Shown: positions 35,051-47,620, counted from the first letter of the stretch. The stretch is DNA of 64,000 nt from Liolophura sinensis (GCF_032854445.1 NC_088304.1:26855704-26919703); one strand, 5' to 3'. Program-made: numbers and translations. Notes: generated by a model from the letters alone, not told the origin.

Positions 35051-37558
35051 GTCTTTCATAGTGTTTATGAAGCGGATTAACGTTTAAGTTTGGTAAATAT
35101 TCAACCATGATATTGGTTCTATTCGCCATAGAAACTATGGCGATCTTTTTCTTTAACTGAGTTTGGAGCTGCCAAATTTTATGAGGCTGTTTGACGACGA
35201 AACGGAGGGTTCTCTCTGGGTGAAAGACAAAACAGTCAACATATTTTCACACGAGCTGTGTTCTGGCCGATATTTTCATAAAAAGTGGCGTGAGAAAACA
35301 TCGACGCCGGTAGCTAGATACACACTGATGACCAGAAGACCCATAAAGCATAATACTTCATATAGATAAGAAGATATAGATATTATCTATAGAGCTAAAG
35401 TGTTTATAACACTAAACCTCATTTACTATAAATGCATTTGTTAAATGTACATTTATTCTTTTCTCATTTCATTTAATTTCTGGCTGTGATTATCTCAACC
35501 AGTGGCCTGGATGATGCGGGAAACAATAGGCTGTGGTTTAAAGCCACTCCTGGGTATGAACTCTTTAGGTCAGGAGCCTTTTCAGATACATAGTAAAGAA
35601 CGACCCGGTATCCACGCCTCATAAACGTGGCTGTCTATATACTGAGTAGCCGTTCTATATAGGTCTATTTCCTTTGAGGGGCGCATAGTGGCTCACACAC
35701 ATACAGCGTCACTCTCGTGGCAGAGTTTTCGTCAATGCCTAGTGCAGAATTCTGCTCCTGCAGGTTTTTCTGCGCCCTTAAATCAGCAGATTTGTCAGCA
35801 AACCGAAGAGCGCAGTGTTTTTCCCTGGGTGCCGTCATTTCTATAAGAAATAATTTTATGGGGAATTATTTTTTAACTAGGTTCCAAACTTGTGCTTCAC
35901 ATTTTTTTGGTAGAATTCTGAGCCCAGCGTTAAGGAACACAGTGATATGCATAAATAAACAATATTTTCTACGGACTCCTTTAAAGCTGTTCATTTATTC
36001 AGTTCATTGAGTTTTAACGCTTTACTCAGTTCTATTCGGGATAGTTCTGCACGAAGTGATACAGCCCAAAGAAAAAAACAAGACATAAAGTTTAATGTTT
36101 TGACTTGAAGTAGACTCTCGCTAATAAGAACCCATAAGCTAAAGTCTATAAATTACATGTGCGTGTATCTGTTACTTTCATTTGCTTTAAATGACATGTA
36201 TATCTGTTATTCGAATTATCTATAGGGCTCTTGAGAATAGATCCTTTCCCTCAAGCCACATTTTTGTATCCGACCAGAGCATGCTGTTCCAGTTCACATA
36301 TAATTTACATAATATATTAAGTAATGCTACTCGGTTGTTTCGTAGCAAAGGTTTAATTATATTATATGTTAATATATTAGATTAAGGCGGTTTTCTCCAA
36401 CAGATCTGTTAAGTTATTCCTGACGTGCTCCCCACACAGTCACAAATGTAAGGTTCTCTGCCCCACGGCGTGCTCCCCACCGAGTCGCAAGTGTTAACGT
36501 GTCTATTGTACATATCCAAAACGTAGATTGCAACCTGAACATCCTCTGTAGTACGACACGTTACCCTCCCCACCTCCCTCAAACAAACCCCTAAATTCTC
36601 ATGATGGCTAATTTGTCAAATGCCTTGTACAAAAAAACCCCTAAAAAACCAAAACAAAACAACAACTGAAAAGTGGAATGAAAAAGAAAAAAAAAGTAAG
36701 CGGCATACACCCTTTAACGCATTAACTTATAATAATTAAAAAAAAGATAATATTTCCCCAGGTAAATTGTTGTTATGAGGAAGAAGTTCTAACGAGCTTT
36801 CTTACAACATACTTATATGAGTCGGCTACAGTTAAGATGGGACTGCTGGCACGGTGATTACAACCCTAAGCTCACCAGTTGTATCCGGAATTATAACCCA
36901 TGATCATCTTGAGTTCGTTGGAGTATAAATAAACAGGGAAGGTGGACGAGCAGGGAAAGGCATCAGTTTGGGTAAGTGAAACGAATCTCTTGGTCTATAT
37001 AAGCTTATACACGATGTGGTAATGTTCCTGACATTTTGCCGTACTAGGGTTGCCGAGTCCTAGGGTTGTGGTAAGGATAAAACAAGTACCATTGTAGTAC
37101 TTGAGGAGTGTGGAACGTTTTCCCCGCGCCGTTTGGCGATTCAGGTCCAAACGGGACTGACCATCGTTATTTAGCAATCTATGACTACTGCGTTGCCGTT
37201 TGCCCCTAATACCTAATCTCAAAGAGTAACATAGCCAATGACTTGAGAGCTTAATCTGGTACAATAATTTTGTAAACCATCTGTCCGGGTCCTGTAGAAT
37301 AGCTTAAATAGTATGATATATTATAGTATGTCACAACACGCTCATTGTCTTTCGTTCTTCATAAACTCGTGAAAAGCTCAAAGCAATCGCCCAGTGAGAT
37401 TAGACGGTGGCTGTTAGAAAATTTTGCGTAGCGGAATTTCTATTATTTTGGCATATCACTCTCCTTGAAATAAACTAACACTGCAGGGTTGAAAACTGTA
37501 CGAGTCCTAGGGTGGCGTGATCCGGTTTCCATTAACTCTTCTTTACATTTGTTGCACA
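35051..37558. other. Gene-free stretch
   Basis: About 2.5 kb with no supported gene. A weak local duplication around cgtgctccccac (about 36424 and 36468) is visible. Confidence 0.45.
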
Positions 37559-37682
37559 TTTACTGGATATAAACGTTCGATATGTATCTGAAATCTTTTG
37601 TGACGGTATGCTACCGTAAATTTACTGGATATAAACGTTAGATATGTATCTGAAATCTTTTGTGACGATATGCTACCGTAAA
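37559..37682. repeat. 62-bp tandem duplication
   Basis: tttactggatataaacgtt starts at 37559 and again at 37621. The two units differ at about two positions, so the duplication is recent. Confidence 0.95.
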
Positions 37683-38417
37683 TTAGCAGTAACCGGCTTA
37701 ACACTGTGGAGTGTTAGATGTTAGCTTAGATGCTAGAGACATCTACCTAAGGGTACCCACTTGCTCTGACACCATTTCTTGAACGATGTCAAGGAAATTT
37801 AATGGGTATACCACTTAAAGAAGAAACAAAGACATCATGCGACTTTGATTAAGAGCATTTTGTGACCGCTATTAAAAAGAAGGAAGGAGCAATGTGTGAT
37901 TTTTGCGAAAGCACTTTGGAGATGTAGGTTTTGCTACAGGTTTGTCTTGTACGTGTGAATATCTTGGTCACGACAGGGCCAACATTTTGGGTTCCCAGTG
38001 GGCAAATAACTTCGCATAAATGCCTTATGATCACGGGAGCTTATCAAATGCCATTAAATATGCAAATATAATAGTCCACTCGTTTACTCGCTCTTGGTCT
38101 GTAGTTAGTATTATGCAAACCAGCCTCGAAACATCACTGTTTCTTGTACTTACACCACACCGTAATTTTTTTTACTATGTGTTAAATCTATCATTAAAAA
38201 CGTCACGCTTTTTTCACTCGTTCACTGATGCATTTATTTAATTTATCGTTTTTGCGCTGTAATCGGGAATATTTTACCAAGGCGGTAAATTTGATCGATA
38301 AAGAATATTAAACTTATTTATATAACTGTGTATGCATGTTTCTACTCTGTATACCCACGAATATTTCACTATGGGTCAAATTGATCAGAAAAGGAAACCC
38401 TGAAGAAAGCAATCGGT
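37683..38417. other. Gene-free stretch
   Basis: Nothing supported. Two weak SINE-tail-like words near 38230-38300 and 38350-38400 (aatattttaccaaggcgg; cgaatatttcactatggg) are too decayed to call. Confidence 0.4.
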
Positions 38418-38551
38418 AACGGAAAGTCTGTTGTCTGAGTGATGATAGAATGTATTCTGTTATTATAACATAATACTAGGTCATATTGAGCTTTAATCTG
38501 TTGCAATAGGAGAATTCATTCTAGGATCACACAGACAACAGACTTTCTGTT
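38418..38551. mobile_element. Hairpin-forming MITE-like element
   Basis: The left arm begins aacggaaagtctgttgtctg and the right arm ends cagacaacagactttctgtt. Arms of about 35 bp (38418-38452 and 38517-38551) are roughly 88% complementary by eye, and weaker pairing extends inward around tgtattctgttatt and aataggagaattca. No coding capacity; TSD not established. Probably a non-autonomous foldback element. Confidence 0.65.
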
Positions 38552-39849
38552 AAAATTAACAGATTAAGTTTTTGAGTGCAGCGTCTCGTCATGTCCCGGT
38601 CAAATATCCGCATAGAAGCTCAACCAACATGAGCTGGATTCGAGCTCGCGACCAATGGTTACTGCTGGTATTGAGCTGAAATGCTCTCTCATCCTGTAAA
38701 GCGACATTGAGACAAAGGCCGTGTTAATCAACACAAAGCAGACAAAAATATCGTTCATTCTTAAATTGCTGAATTAACAATAAAGAAATCAGAATGAATA
38801 TGTTGAGGTTAAAAACAAAAACAAACAACAAATGTCTTTCTGTTATCTGAGCTCTGAATGCTTCTTAACTGGCAAACGACTCGTCTATATTAAATTCACA
38901 TACTTTGTTCTGTTAAATTAAATTACACGTTGTAATTAGAATACGCCTCTGCTAGAGTAAAATGTTTTTTTAAGCATCCTTATGCTGTTAGGGCGTAATT
39001 AAATTGCTTCGAGTCATTAACACGGCTTCCTTGTGTAGGCCGGCGTTGCCCATGAACGCCTGAATACAGCTGTACAAATTGGAGCAGACAGGTTTTCAAG
39101 CTCTTGTTCTACATCTGACATATTTCGTAACGTAAAAATATAACACCATCCATCCACGGTTGTCATAGTAAACAAAGAATGTGTGTTGTCCGGTATCCAT
39201 TTCTGGGGCAAGGTAACGAAATGCAAATTGAATCTGAAGTGGAAATGAACACCCCAGCAACACCAAGTTTATTTTGTGGAGTCATTGCAACAGTCTGAAC
39301 ATCCTCTGGGAAGGGGTGGTGAGACATCGGATGTGTTGGATCCATTCATACAAGGTCTCACTGTGTCACATGTAAACGATGAAACACTAAAGTTCATTTC
39401 TGACCTCTGACCTCGCTGGTCTCTGACTTTAACCTCTCGAGCGCAGACAACATGTTTTATATTTCAACAATCAAACTAACCTGTTCTTGAGCTAGCCTAA
39501 ACAACAACTAAATCACAGCATCAATCGACTGTCAAAAGTTACCAAAAGCATTCTAATTTTACAAACAATGACATTGTCTGTTAAAATGCTTACTCAAACA
39601 TATCAGATTTAATCGAATGAGCAATATAACTAAGTCACAGAACACTGGGTCAAAAAATCGGCAAAAAAAACCCCGATTCGGTAATCAAATTAAAAGTCGC
39701 AAAATAAGAGTCTTCATACCATTTCACGACAACATATTACCCTACTCTTGTGTCGAGTAATGCCAAATACTTTAGAAAAGGTACTTATTGCTGACGCGCT
39801 TGGCGCTCAACAGCTCAACAGGTTAGAGCAAGGAAACAGGACTAATTGG
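38552..39849. other. Gene-free stretch
   Basis: Nothing supported. Short minus frames around 39017-39345 lack domains. Confidence 0.45.
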
Positions 39850-39935
39850 CCCGCGGCGTCTGGTGTCTGGTGTCTTCGGCATGATGCTTCAGTGACGGCA
39901 GAAGTTTGAAGGCGTGTCACATAAATATACATACC
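39850..39935 (+). repeat. Family D fragment
   Basis: ggtgtcttcggcatgatgct and tcagtgacggcaga match the family D copy at 19.15 kb. Confidence 0.55.
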
Positions 39936-40310
39936 ATTAAACCATAAAGTGCGAAAATATTGGTCTGTTACATGCAATGGAAGTTGACAATAAAATTCGT
40001 TTAAATGAAGCGTTTTAAAGACAGTGTTTATGAAATCAGCGTTTTTAGGACAATACTGTTCCAACATGAAAATATGTATTATTCAAACTGTCGATTGTTC
40101 AAGCTTCAAGGCTAATAACATGTGTTGTGAATTACAAACACTGAGGAACTCTCCTTCATCAGTTGAATGAGCCAACGCCTTATTCCACATGCAAAAGAAA
40201 ACATGGATGTAAGCATTTAAATACGCATCGGCCTTACTGCTTCATTGCGTAATGTCAAAAGTCATTTGACCTGTATGTTCACATATATATGAGCTATATA
40301 ATTTTCGGGT
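39936..40310. other. Gene-free stretch
   Basis: Nothing recognised. Confidence 0.45.
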
Positions 40311-40395
40311 GGTGTAAGTGCCATACTCAAAAATATTTCACTCTTACAAAGGCGATCAGTTTTATATGCGGAAGAAACCGGAGTGTATTGAGTAT
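40311..40395 (-). mobile_element. Degraded SINE fragment
   Basis: ggtgtaagtgccatactcaa, aaatatttcactcttacaaa and gcggaagaaaccgg give the tail and core order with many changes. It lies about 300 bp upstream of the first coding exon. Confidence 0.65.
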
Positions 40396-40690
40396 AAACC
40401 ATTGGCCTTTGGCAATAGCCTAACTAACTTTTTCATGTGTAACATACAGGTTTGTCCCATTGGTTGAACGCAATTGGTCCCCAAATGTTTCTGACTGCCT
40501 AATTGTCGACAGCTTTTTTTTCACGACCCCCCACAAACACGGAGTAGTTGTGAAGCTAAGTAATTCTGTGTTCCTGCATGGGACTGAACTAGCGACATCC
40601 CTCTTGACCACGACCCGCCTCTTTTCTAGCTGCATTATTGTCAACTACTGTATATATTATATACTTTTCATTTGATTACAGGAAAACGCG

Positions 40691-40778
40691 ATGGGCCTGC
40701 GCAGAGCTCTGGTTTGGTACATCGTGCTACTCTCCCATACTGTAGGTGTTCACGCCTGGGAAGAAGATTCCATATTCG
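40691..40778 (+). CDS. Exon 1 of giant vWA/PT-repeat/chitin-binding gene: signal peptide
   Basis: The reading starts MGLRRALVWYIVLLSHTVGV and continues HAWEEDSIF, then one base of a split codon. Basic residues, a hydrophobic core (ALVWYIVLL) and a small-residue end (HA, cleavage likely after Ala22) make a classic secretory signal peptide. The ATG has G at -3 and G at +4. It is preceded by a good splice acceptor (tttcatttgattacag ending 40681), so an untranslated exon probably lies upstream; I did not find it. The donor is ggtaagata after 40778, phase 1. Joining to 45527 makes an Asp codon and leads straight into the vWA domain, which is the main support. If the join is wrong, this would be the start of another secreted protein. 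Confidence 0.82.
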
Positions 40779-41360
40779 GTAAGATAAGTTTGATGGATAG
40801 CCGTTAGAAACATATATCCACATTGCAGCTTTTTTGTTTTTTTTGGTGTCCCACAAATTAGTTAAATTCCAAGTACTCGCGATGCATTTTCACTTTCTAA
40901 TTTTAAATATAGCTATTCATCATACATCTATATTTATCTATTCACATTTCCGTTTATGTCGAACTTGGTTCTGTGGAATCAGTTCCAGGTAAAAGTGGCT
41001 CACGTCAGGAGATTTCTCAGGTACTCGATGATGGATTGTTCTTTCCCTTGGTTTAAAACGGGTTTGCTTTACCACAAAACATGCCTGCCGTCAAACGAGT
41101 GAAATATGTTTGAATACAGGGAGAAACTTTAATCAGCATATAAAATTTAATATAATAGCATGAAAGATAATTAGTTACTTCAAAATGTTTGTATGTCTAA
41201 TCAAACGTACTGATCTCTCCCACCTTTTTCTTTATTAGGCCTACATTCTTTTTGTTAGCTTTTCTCTTTAAAATTGAGGCTACCACTAACATCCTATCTG
41301 TATAGGATAGGCGTATGGACAGTACATATATTATTTGACAGGAGCTGTGAAAATCAGCTG

Positions 41361-41435
41361 AAGTACGTGGGAAGGTCTGCCGACACCCAGCGGATGGTCG
41401 TTGGTTTCCCCATGGCTCTCATAAAATGAATAAAT
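41361..41435 (+). mobile_element. 75-bp SINE piece with perfect TSD in intron 1
   Basis: It contains acgtgggaaggtctgccgac, ggatggtcgttggtttcccc and ends aatgaataaata. The cataatgctgg to caccaatcaa block is missing, so it is internally deleted as well as 5'-truncated. Flanks are aaatcagctg (41351-41360 and 41436-41445), a perfect 10-bp TSD. Confidence 0.85.
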
Positions 41436-42055
41436 AAATCAGCTGTTGACTGATCACTACCAAAATCAATCCAGATTTAGGCCTGTACATTTGGCAACGT
41501 ACATTGAATTTTAAACTGTTGATAAAAACGACTGATTTGAATCTTAACCGGTAAATATATTGTTTTTAAAAGCCAAAATAGTAACCTTTACACTATATTT
41601 AATGAACCATTCTAAAGCACTGCACAAAAGACAAATCAAATAAGAAATAATTTAACGTCCCGCTAGATTTTACATGACCTTCTTAAAATGAGAATGATGT
41701 TTGATTTTCATTTCCACATCAAGCGAGCGACATTTTTTTTGGAATGCTATTCGATGGGACCTGAGGGTAAAGGGCGAGTTGTAAGACCTTTGGGCTATGT
41801 GTTAAACAAATTTAGAATTTGCACGCCATATTTGAGCATAAACCAGTCGGATGTTTACTGGCTTAAGCGTGTTTTATGAGAACCCATAAAGTGTGAAATG
41901 ACAGGTAGCTGAAGGCACAACACACCTGCTTAATGAAATTAGTCCAAATATTTGAAGCAGGAGGCGTTGTGAAGTGGTCTGCCGCAATACTAACAATATC
42001 CCGTTTGTAAGATTTTGATTGAAACCATAAAGTGTCATGAAACGAAGAATTACCG

Positions 42056-42142
42056 TAGCGAGGGTGGGGGTGGCGGGTGTTTGAGGGTGGGGTGTGTGTA
42101 TGGATGTGTGTGTGTCGGCGGGGTGGGGGGGGGGGGGGGTAC
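42056..42142 (+). repeat. G-rich tract, possible G-quadruplex
   Basis: Many G runs on the sense strand (gagggtgggggtggcgggtg onward), with GT repeats and a final run of about 15 G. Four or more runs of three G within a short span could fold as a quadruplex in DNA or pre-mRNA. It lies in intron 1. Confidence 0.8.
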
Positions 42143-44350
42143 ACGCAGGTAATCTGACATGTTGTCGGTGTGTAATGGCAATAAATAAATAAAGTAGGAA
42201 AGAAATCAAGAGGGAAAAGGATATATAGAAAGAAAATAAGGAAAAAGAAATAACGAGAAATGAAAAAAAGGAAACATGACAAATTAGCCTTTTTTTAACA
42301 TAAATTTAGATGCATGTGCATGCCGTTAATTTAACTAGGTTGTCTCCCTTTCTGAAAGTAAACGTACATGTGTGATCTCAGCATTTCCTGCCAAACAGCT
42401 CTTTTCCAATCTTTGTAAAAAACATACCATTCTCTGTGAGTAAACTGCTATGAGCTACTAAACTGTCTCTCTGCTTCGCGACAACAACTATGCAGACACC
42501 GTGGGGTATTACAAAAACTGTTGGGTATTACAAGAAATGCTCGCTATTGAGAAAGAAAATAAAATTGGAGGCTATCAGCAAGGAAAATAGAGACAAGTTT
42601 TCAATAATGCCACAAAAGTATCATTTTTGTCATAGTTTGTTTGCTAGATGACAATACAGGAATATATAGTACGTAACACAGTTATTCTGCCATAGTTTGG
42701 TAGAAGGAAAACTCAGTCGTCACGGGAACTTGAATTACATATACCATAGCCTGTTGCATAGTTTCAGTTAGAATACCGATCACAATCCCTGTTCTTCTCG
42801 CAAAATTTCTGTTTAGATGTAAACAGTTTAGACCACAACGTTTCTCATTATATTTTTTTAAAAAAAGCCACACCTTGTTTGGGGACAACTTCTCCACGAT
42901 AGTCAATTTAGTTAAAGAAAATGTCTCAAAACAAATGTTATAGTACTAGCCAAGTGCAATCCTCTCAGTGACGTGCCACGCGCCTGACCTCTAAACCAGT
43001 CCTGACAGACTTGTCTCGCTTCCCTCAAACCTTCCTCTCATAACATGTGACTATAGCTCTGCAGGCTTTAGATAAGGTGTCAGTTCAACCAGATCACGCC
43101 TCATGTCTTATAACTGACATTTAGTGACTGATATATGCTTATAAAGTAAAAGTGTGCCATTCGTTATCCTATCTGAAACAAAATAAGCAACTGAATGCAG
43201 TTTCATGTCGTTGGCATTTGTATAATACTGAATACGAATAATTATGGCTTATTTATACAGAATATTGCCTATATAGGCCTACGTCATTTGAATATTATAC
43301 ACATGTATCAGGATATCACGGTTGTGCATACTGGGGCGAGCCATAATACTATAGCTCCTGGCTGTTTTCCGTCGTTTTTTTTTTTTTACACCAGCATCCA
43401 TCAGTTTACTCTTTCCTTACACTACACGGTGTCGTGCTACAAAATTGTCACATGGCTACGCGAAGCGCAGCTTCCATGGTGATGTGTCACTATATGTTGT
43501 CATGGAAGTTACGGCGATGTTTCCGAAAATGGACCCATAAGCCTTACTGCGCATGCGCCGCTCTCTGCCTTCGCTTTATATCACTGCAACCTAGAGCAAA
43601 TTTTGCATAGAAATCTTGAACACCACCGAGGTCACTGGGTTTACGGTGATGAAGCGGAAGTGATGTAGGAAACACATCATCTCCATCTCAAACTTTATCG
43701 CTATTAATACTTGAGGGACTTGCATTCTTTATCTTAAATAATTTTGACAATGTTGATCAGCCAAGGCGGTTACTACGACTGGCATTTGTTATGTAAGACC
43801 ACACACAGCAGCCCATATTTTAACAATGAAAATATTTAAACAAATACGTGCATGGGGGATACCCGGAGGAGAGAGAATCACAACAACTGTTTTACAAAAG
43901 AAAAGTCGTTAGGTCATAGGCATGCAAGGTTGTACAAATGAGAAAGCAAAGACTAGATTTAGATAAAGATAGATTTATAAAAATTGCAAACTCATGGCAT
44001 GTATGTGTAGGAGTTTACAATAACTGCCGGTGAATAATAAACACACCCTTGAAAAAACAGATTTAAGATAAAAGGAAACATACACAAAAAACACAGACAT
44101 AGAAAAAAAACAAACAAACACAAAAAAAGAAAGAAAGAAAGAAAGAAATAAAACAGACAAAATAGAGAAAAAATTCGTTTAGGGTATAAGTGCCGACTTT
44201 CGACATTCGTGGAATAATACTCTAAATCCCAAATCTGAATTTCGTATTTTAAGGGGAATATTGCTTAAAGGTATTTACGCTCATCTGAGGGACATAAGGT
44301 CGTTGGAAATTAGCTATGGTCTTAGAGTTGATCGAAAAGTGATTTTCAGT

Positions 44351-44438
44351 GATTTGATTGGTGTTTTACGCCGTGAATATTTCACTTATACGACTGGACT
44401 TGAATTCCCAGTGACCGCATTGGTGAGAGGCTCCCGGG
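44351..44438 (-). mobile_element. Internally deleted SINE in intron 1
   Basis: The tail part (gattggtgttttacgccgtg, aatatttcacttatacgac) joins directly to the head-side part (tggacttgaattcccagtga, ccgcattggtgagaggctcc). The whole middle is missing. Confidence 0.85.
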
Positions 44439-45019
44439 GATAGAAAAATGACAAACGACAAAATAAAATAACTCATACCACAAAAACATAACTGCCTTCT
44501 ATAAAATAACTAGTTGTATCCAGGGGCCGATTTCACAAAGCCGTCTGTGACTTTAAGTCTGAATTGAAAAACTCTTCACAAAGGTCAGTTTTTGGTACTG
44601 GAAGTTACAATTTAGACACATTTGTCTTAAGGTAACCTGGATAAGATGGACAAATTCTTAATGTCTAAAGTCGAAAAAACAGCTTTAAGATGGCATTTTA
44701 CATTTTGACTTAAATCAGAATGGCTTTGTGGATTCGGCTCCAGGGCAGATCAGGATAAAGTATATTACCCTAAATCTTAGCCCCACAAATCAGAATAGTT
44801 TGGACTTTCTCATAGTTTGATAACGGCAAGAAAACAGTCCCGGCCACAAAACCAGTTTCATAGTTATATTTGAGGAACGACATAGATCTTTCATTCAAAA
44901 GTCACAGCAAAATGAAGAATCAAACGAATGTAAATATCTTAGCAAAGGGAAAACAACAGAAAAAGACCAGAGCATACAAGGTGCATTATAAAAATCTTAA
45001 AAACTTTGATTTGATTTTT

Positions 45020-45165
45020 TTATGTATTTATTTGATTGATGTTTTTACTCAAGAATAATTCATCAATACGACGGGAGCGAGCATTATGGAGAGAAGGAAG
45101 CCGGTAGAGCCCGAGGGTAATCCTTGACATCCGCAGGTTTTGCTGACAAACATTCCCACGAACAT
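45020..45165 (-). mobile_element. Degraded SINE in intron 1
   Basis: tatgtatttatttgattgat, actcaagaataattcatcaa, gagcattatggagagaagga and catccgcaggttttgctgac give the tail-to-middle order. It ends just before the (TA)n tract. Confidence 0.8.
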
Positions 45166-45175
45166 TCAATATATT

Positions 45176-45296
<121 letters not shown>

Positions 45297-45526
45297 TGCT
45301 TTTGACCATGTTGGCCTTTTTTCTTTTCTTTTACCAAAAGCCTTCGCTGCCTCCTGGTGTATGCATGGTTCCGCCACTAGATGCCGTCCACAATAAAAAA
45401 AAAATATCGCGGGATTCAGTGGTAGCTCAAACTGCTGTCCTGTGTCATATACTTACCTTTTGCGCTGTTAGTGATGAAATCTTTACCTGATTTTTGTTTT
45501 GATGGTTTATATGCATTGTCTTACAG

Positions 45527-46075
45527 ACTGTAAACAACAGAAGGATGTGGTGTTTATCTGGGATGGTTCAGACAGTATCACACCGTCAAAATTTCTACAG
45601 CAGATCAGTTACGGCGCACAGGTGGCAAATAGATTACCCTTAGATTTGTCTAATGGTTCTGTCATCGGTGCAGTAGTCTTCAGTCGGACCGTGGAAGTTG
45701 TACCGCTAATGCCGTTTAAAACTGCACTGGAAGTCACTGACGCCATGCGAAAACTGCCTCATGAACAGTGTGAAACGAACACGCATTTAGGGTTACAGGT
45801 TATGCGTGAACTGCTTGAGCAGCAAGGTCGGCCAGGCGTAGACAAAGTGGCTATTCTAGTGACGGACGGAAGATCTACCCATCCGACCCTAACCCTGGAA
45901 GCTGCAGACAGGGCAAAACGCCAAGGAATTACTATCATCACAGTCGGCATTGGTTTTGAGGTGGAGGAAGACGTTTTGAGGGCACTGGCGTCGTCGCCCA
46001 AGCACACTTTCTTCATGCCGCGTTTCGAAAACTTGGTGACTCTGGCAAACACGACCCTGACAGCCATATGTGAAG
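45527..46075 (+). CDS. Exon 2: von Willebrand factor type A domain
   Basis: A 549-nt exon, phase 1 at both ends, encoding one complete vWA domain. It opens DCKQQKDVVFIWDGSDSI; DGSDS is the DxSxS metal-ion-dependent adhesion site (MIDAS). The MIDAS threonine lies in ETNTHLGL and the aspartate in VTDGRS, so the set is intact. The last strand region is ITIITVGIGF, and the domain closes with TTLTAICEG; Cys residues near each end (DC, IC) could form the usual disulphide. Acceptor ttgtcttacag, donor ggtgagtcc. In this family the domain binds protein ligands, often collagen or matrix partners, through Mg2+. It is most like matrix vWA modules (matrilin, collagen VI type) and the vWA of molluscan shell proteins, by motif memory only. 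Confidence 0.95.
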
Positions 46076-46489
46076 GTGAGTCCGTACTTCCACTTCTCCA
46101 ATGGCGAATACTTCCCGCGTAAAATAATTCAGGGAATTTTTCTTTAGTCTGCTGTTCAGTCCTACCTCTGCGATGATATTTTGTGAGCAAACTGTTAACG
46201 CATTATTCTCACATTACAAGAGGACAGTAGCCAATTCTGCATTCACCTGTGTCGCCTATTTGAGTAGACTATTCAGGCTGTACGTCAAAGTGCCGTGATT
46301 GATAGAAACTCGAGAAATGCGTAAGCAAACGCTGAGCACCTATGGAAGAACGCAGCAGTAACCCATCATGGATCTTAAATGATATCTGAGGAAATGAAAT
46401 AATAAAAATCATCATAATCATATAATAATAAAATTTAAAAAAATGACAAATGCACCCCATATCTCATTCAATCAGACATCATACAACTG

Positions 46490-46860
46490 GTTTCTTCACA
46501 GCAACCATCCGATATAATGAGGTTTATCTTCATTCGCAATAGATATGTCGAAACAGACATTCGTATACCAGCCGTCAACCAATAAGGACGTTTCAGGTCA
46601 ATATTCGCAAGGTCAATTCCCAAAAACGACGTATAAACAAACCACCAAAGAACTAAGAAAGTATATAAAGTACGAAAATAGGACGGAACCATGCAAACAG
46701 AAGAGAAGAAGTTTTCAATGATGTTGGAAAGACGCAAGTTATGTTCTGGGCGACTGAGTGAAATCAACATTTAAATCGTGTACCATGTTAGAATATTAGT
46801 TTTCGATAACAAAATATGTATCTCATTTGCAATTATTTGATTGCAACTGTTCATGTATCC
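46490..46860 (+). repeat. Family B copy in intron 2
   Basis: gtcgaaacagacattcgtat, accagccgtcaaccaataag, aaagtatataaagtacgaaa, caatgatgttggaaagacgc and gttctgggcgactgag match family B. Relative to the adjacent minus-strand RT relic it lies on the 3' side, as at 32.2 kb. Confidence 0.8.
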
Positions 46861-46939
46861 AACGCGGGGATCTAATTCAACACGAGGAAGGTAGCGCCCC
46901 AAGCCCCGGGTTAAGCGGAATGAGACACAATCATGCAGC

Positions 46940-47620
46940 AGAGCGCCAGAGATTCTGCACGCTCTGTCCATATTTACACACAAATGAGTTATTATCATTG
47001 TAAAACTTAAGAAACTGGGAGTGAAGGCGTTTGATGGAATAACGTTGACACGCTAGTTTTTGTAGTAATAACTTGTGACGTTTGATTAAAACAAATGCTA
47101 CAAGGCGAGACATGTACACCCCATATGCACGACCCTTCGGTATATTGCTTTCCAAGTAAAGGTAAGTTACAGTGTCAAAATTGAAACTATCCCTCTTGTC
47201 GTAAAGTCTGCAGGAGAGCTGATCTTTGTACGAATTTAAGTTCAGATAAGATGTACCATCTGGAGAAACTGTGGTTTTCTCCCAGCAATGGCGTGTAAAT
47301 ATCTTTCACGCACTTTGTTATATATGGCTTGTTTAAATTCAGATGATCACCATTATACTGTTTAGTGAACAAGAAAAATCATTCACATGAGAACAAGTAT
47401 AGGTCGGCCAACGGCGGGCACAATTTCTACCCATCTTTATACCTATACTCTGTTGATATATGACATAAACCTTCTATGTATTGGAACTTAAGAAGGCTTT
47501 GCTGTTGCTGACGTTAATATAGTGTGGTGACTGGTTTTATTAAACACCGAAACAATTAGTTATGAAATTCTATCTATTAAATCCGTGTGAGGGATCGTAG
47601 TATAGAGAGTGAAGAAATCC
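46940..47620 (-). pseudogene. Reverse-transcriptase relic, copy 3 (intron 2)
   Basis: On the minus strand, in order: STWDFFTLYTTIPHTD (about 47628-47581), a GIKMGRNCA-like stretch followed after a frameshift by LADLYLFS (about 47440-47395), then SNIPKGRAYGVYMSRLVAFV (about 47149-47090) and RHKLLLQKL. The YxDD box region is decayed. It is antisense to the host gene and has frameshifts and stops, so it is not expressed as protein. Same element as copies 1 and 2; the 5'-most motif is clearest here. Confidence 0.82.

Noticed and set aside
40649-40664. TATA box for the giant gene
   Set aside because: A start about 30 bp downstream would fall at or after the ATG; a splice acceptor explains the region better.
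41863-42282. 139-codon minus frame with hydrophobic start
   Set aside because: Its body is a translation of the G-rich tract (Pro/Thr/His run) and A-rich sequence inside intron 1.
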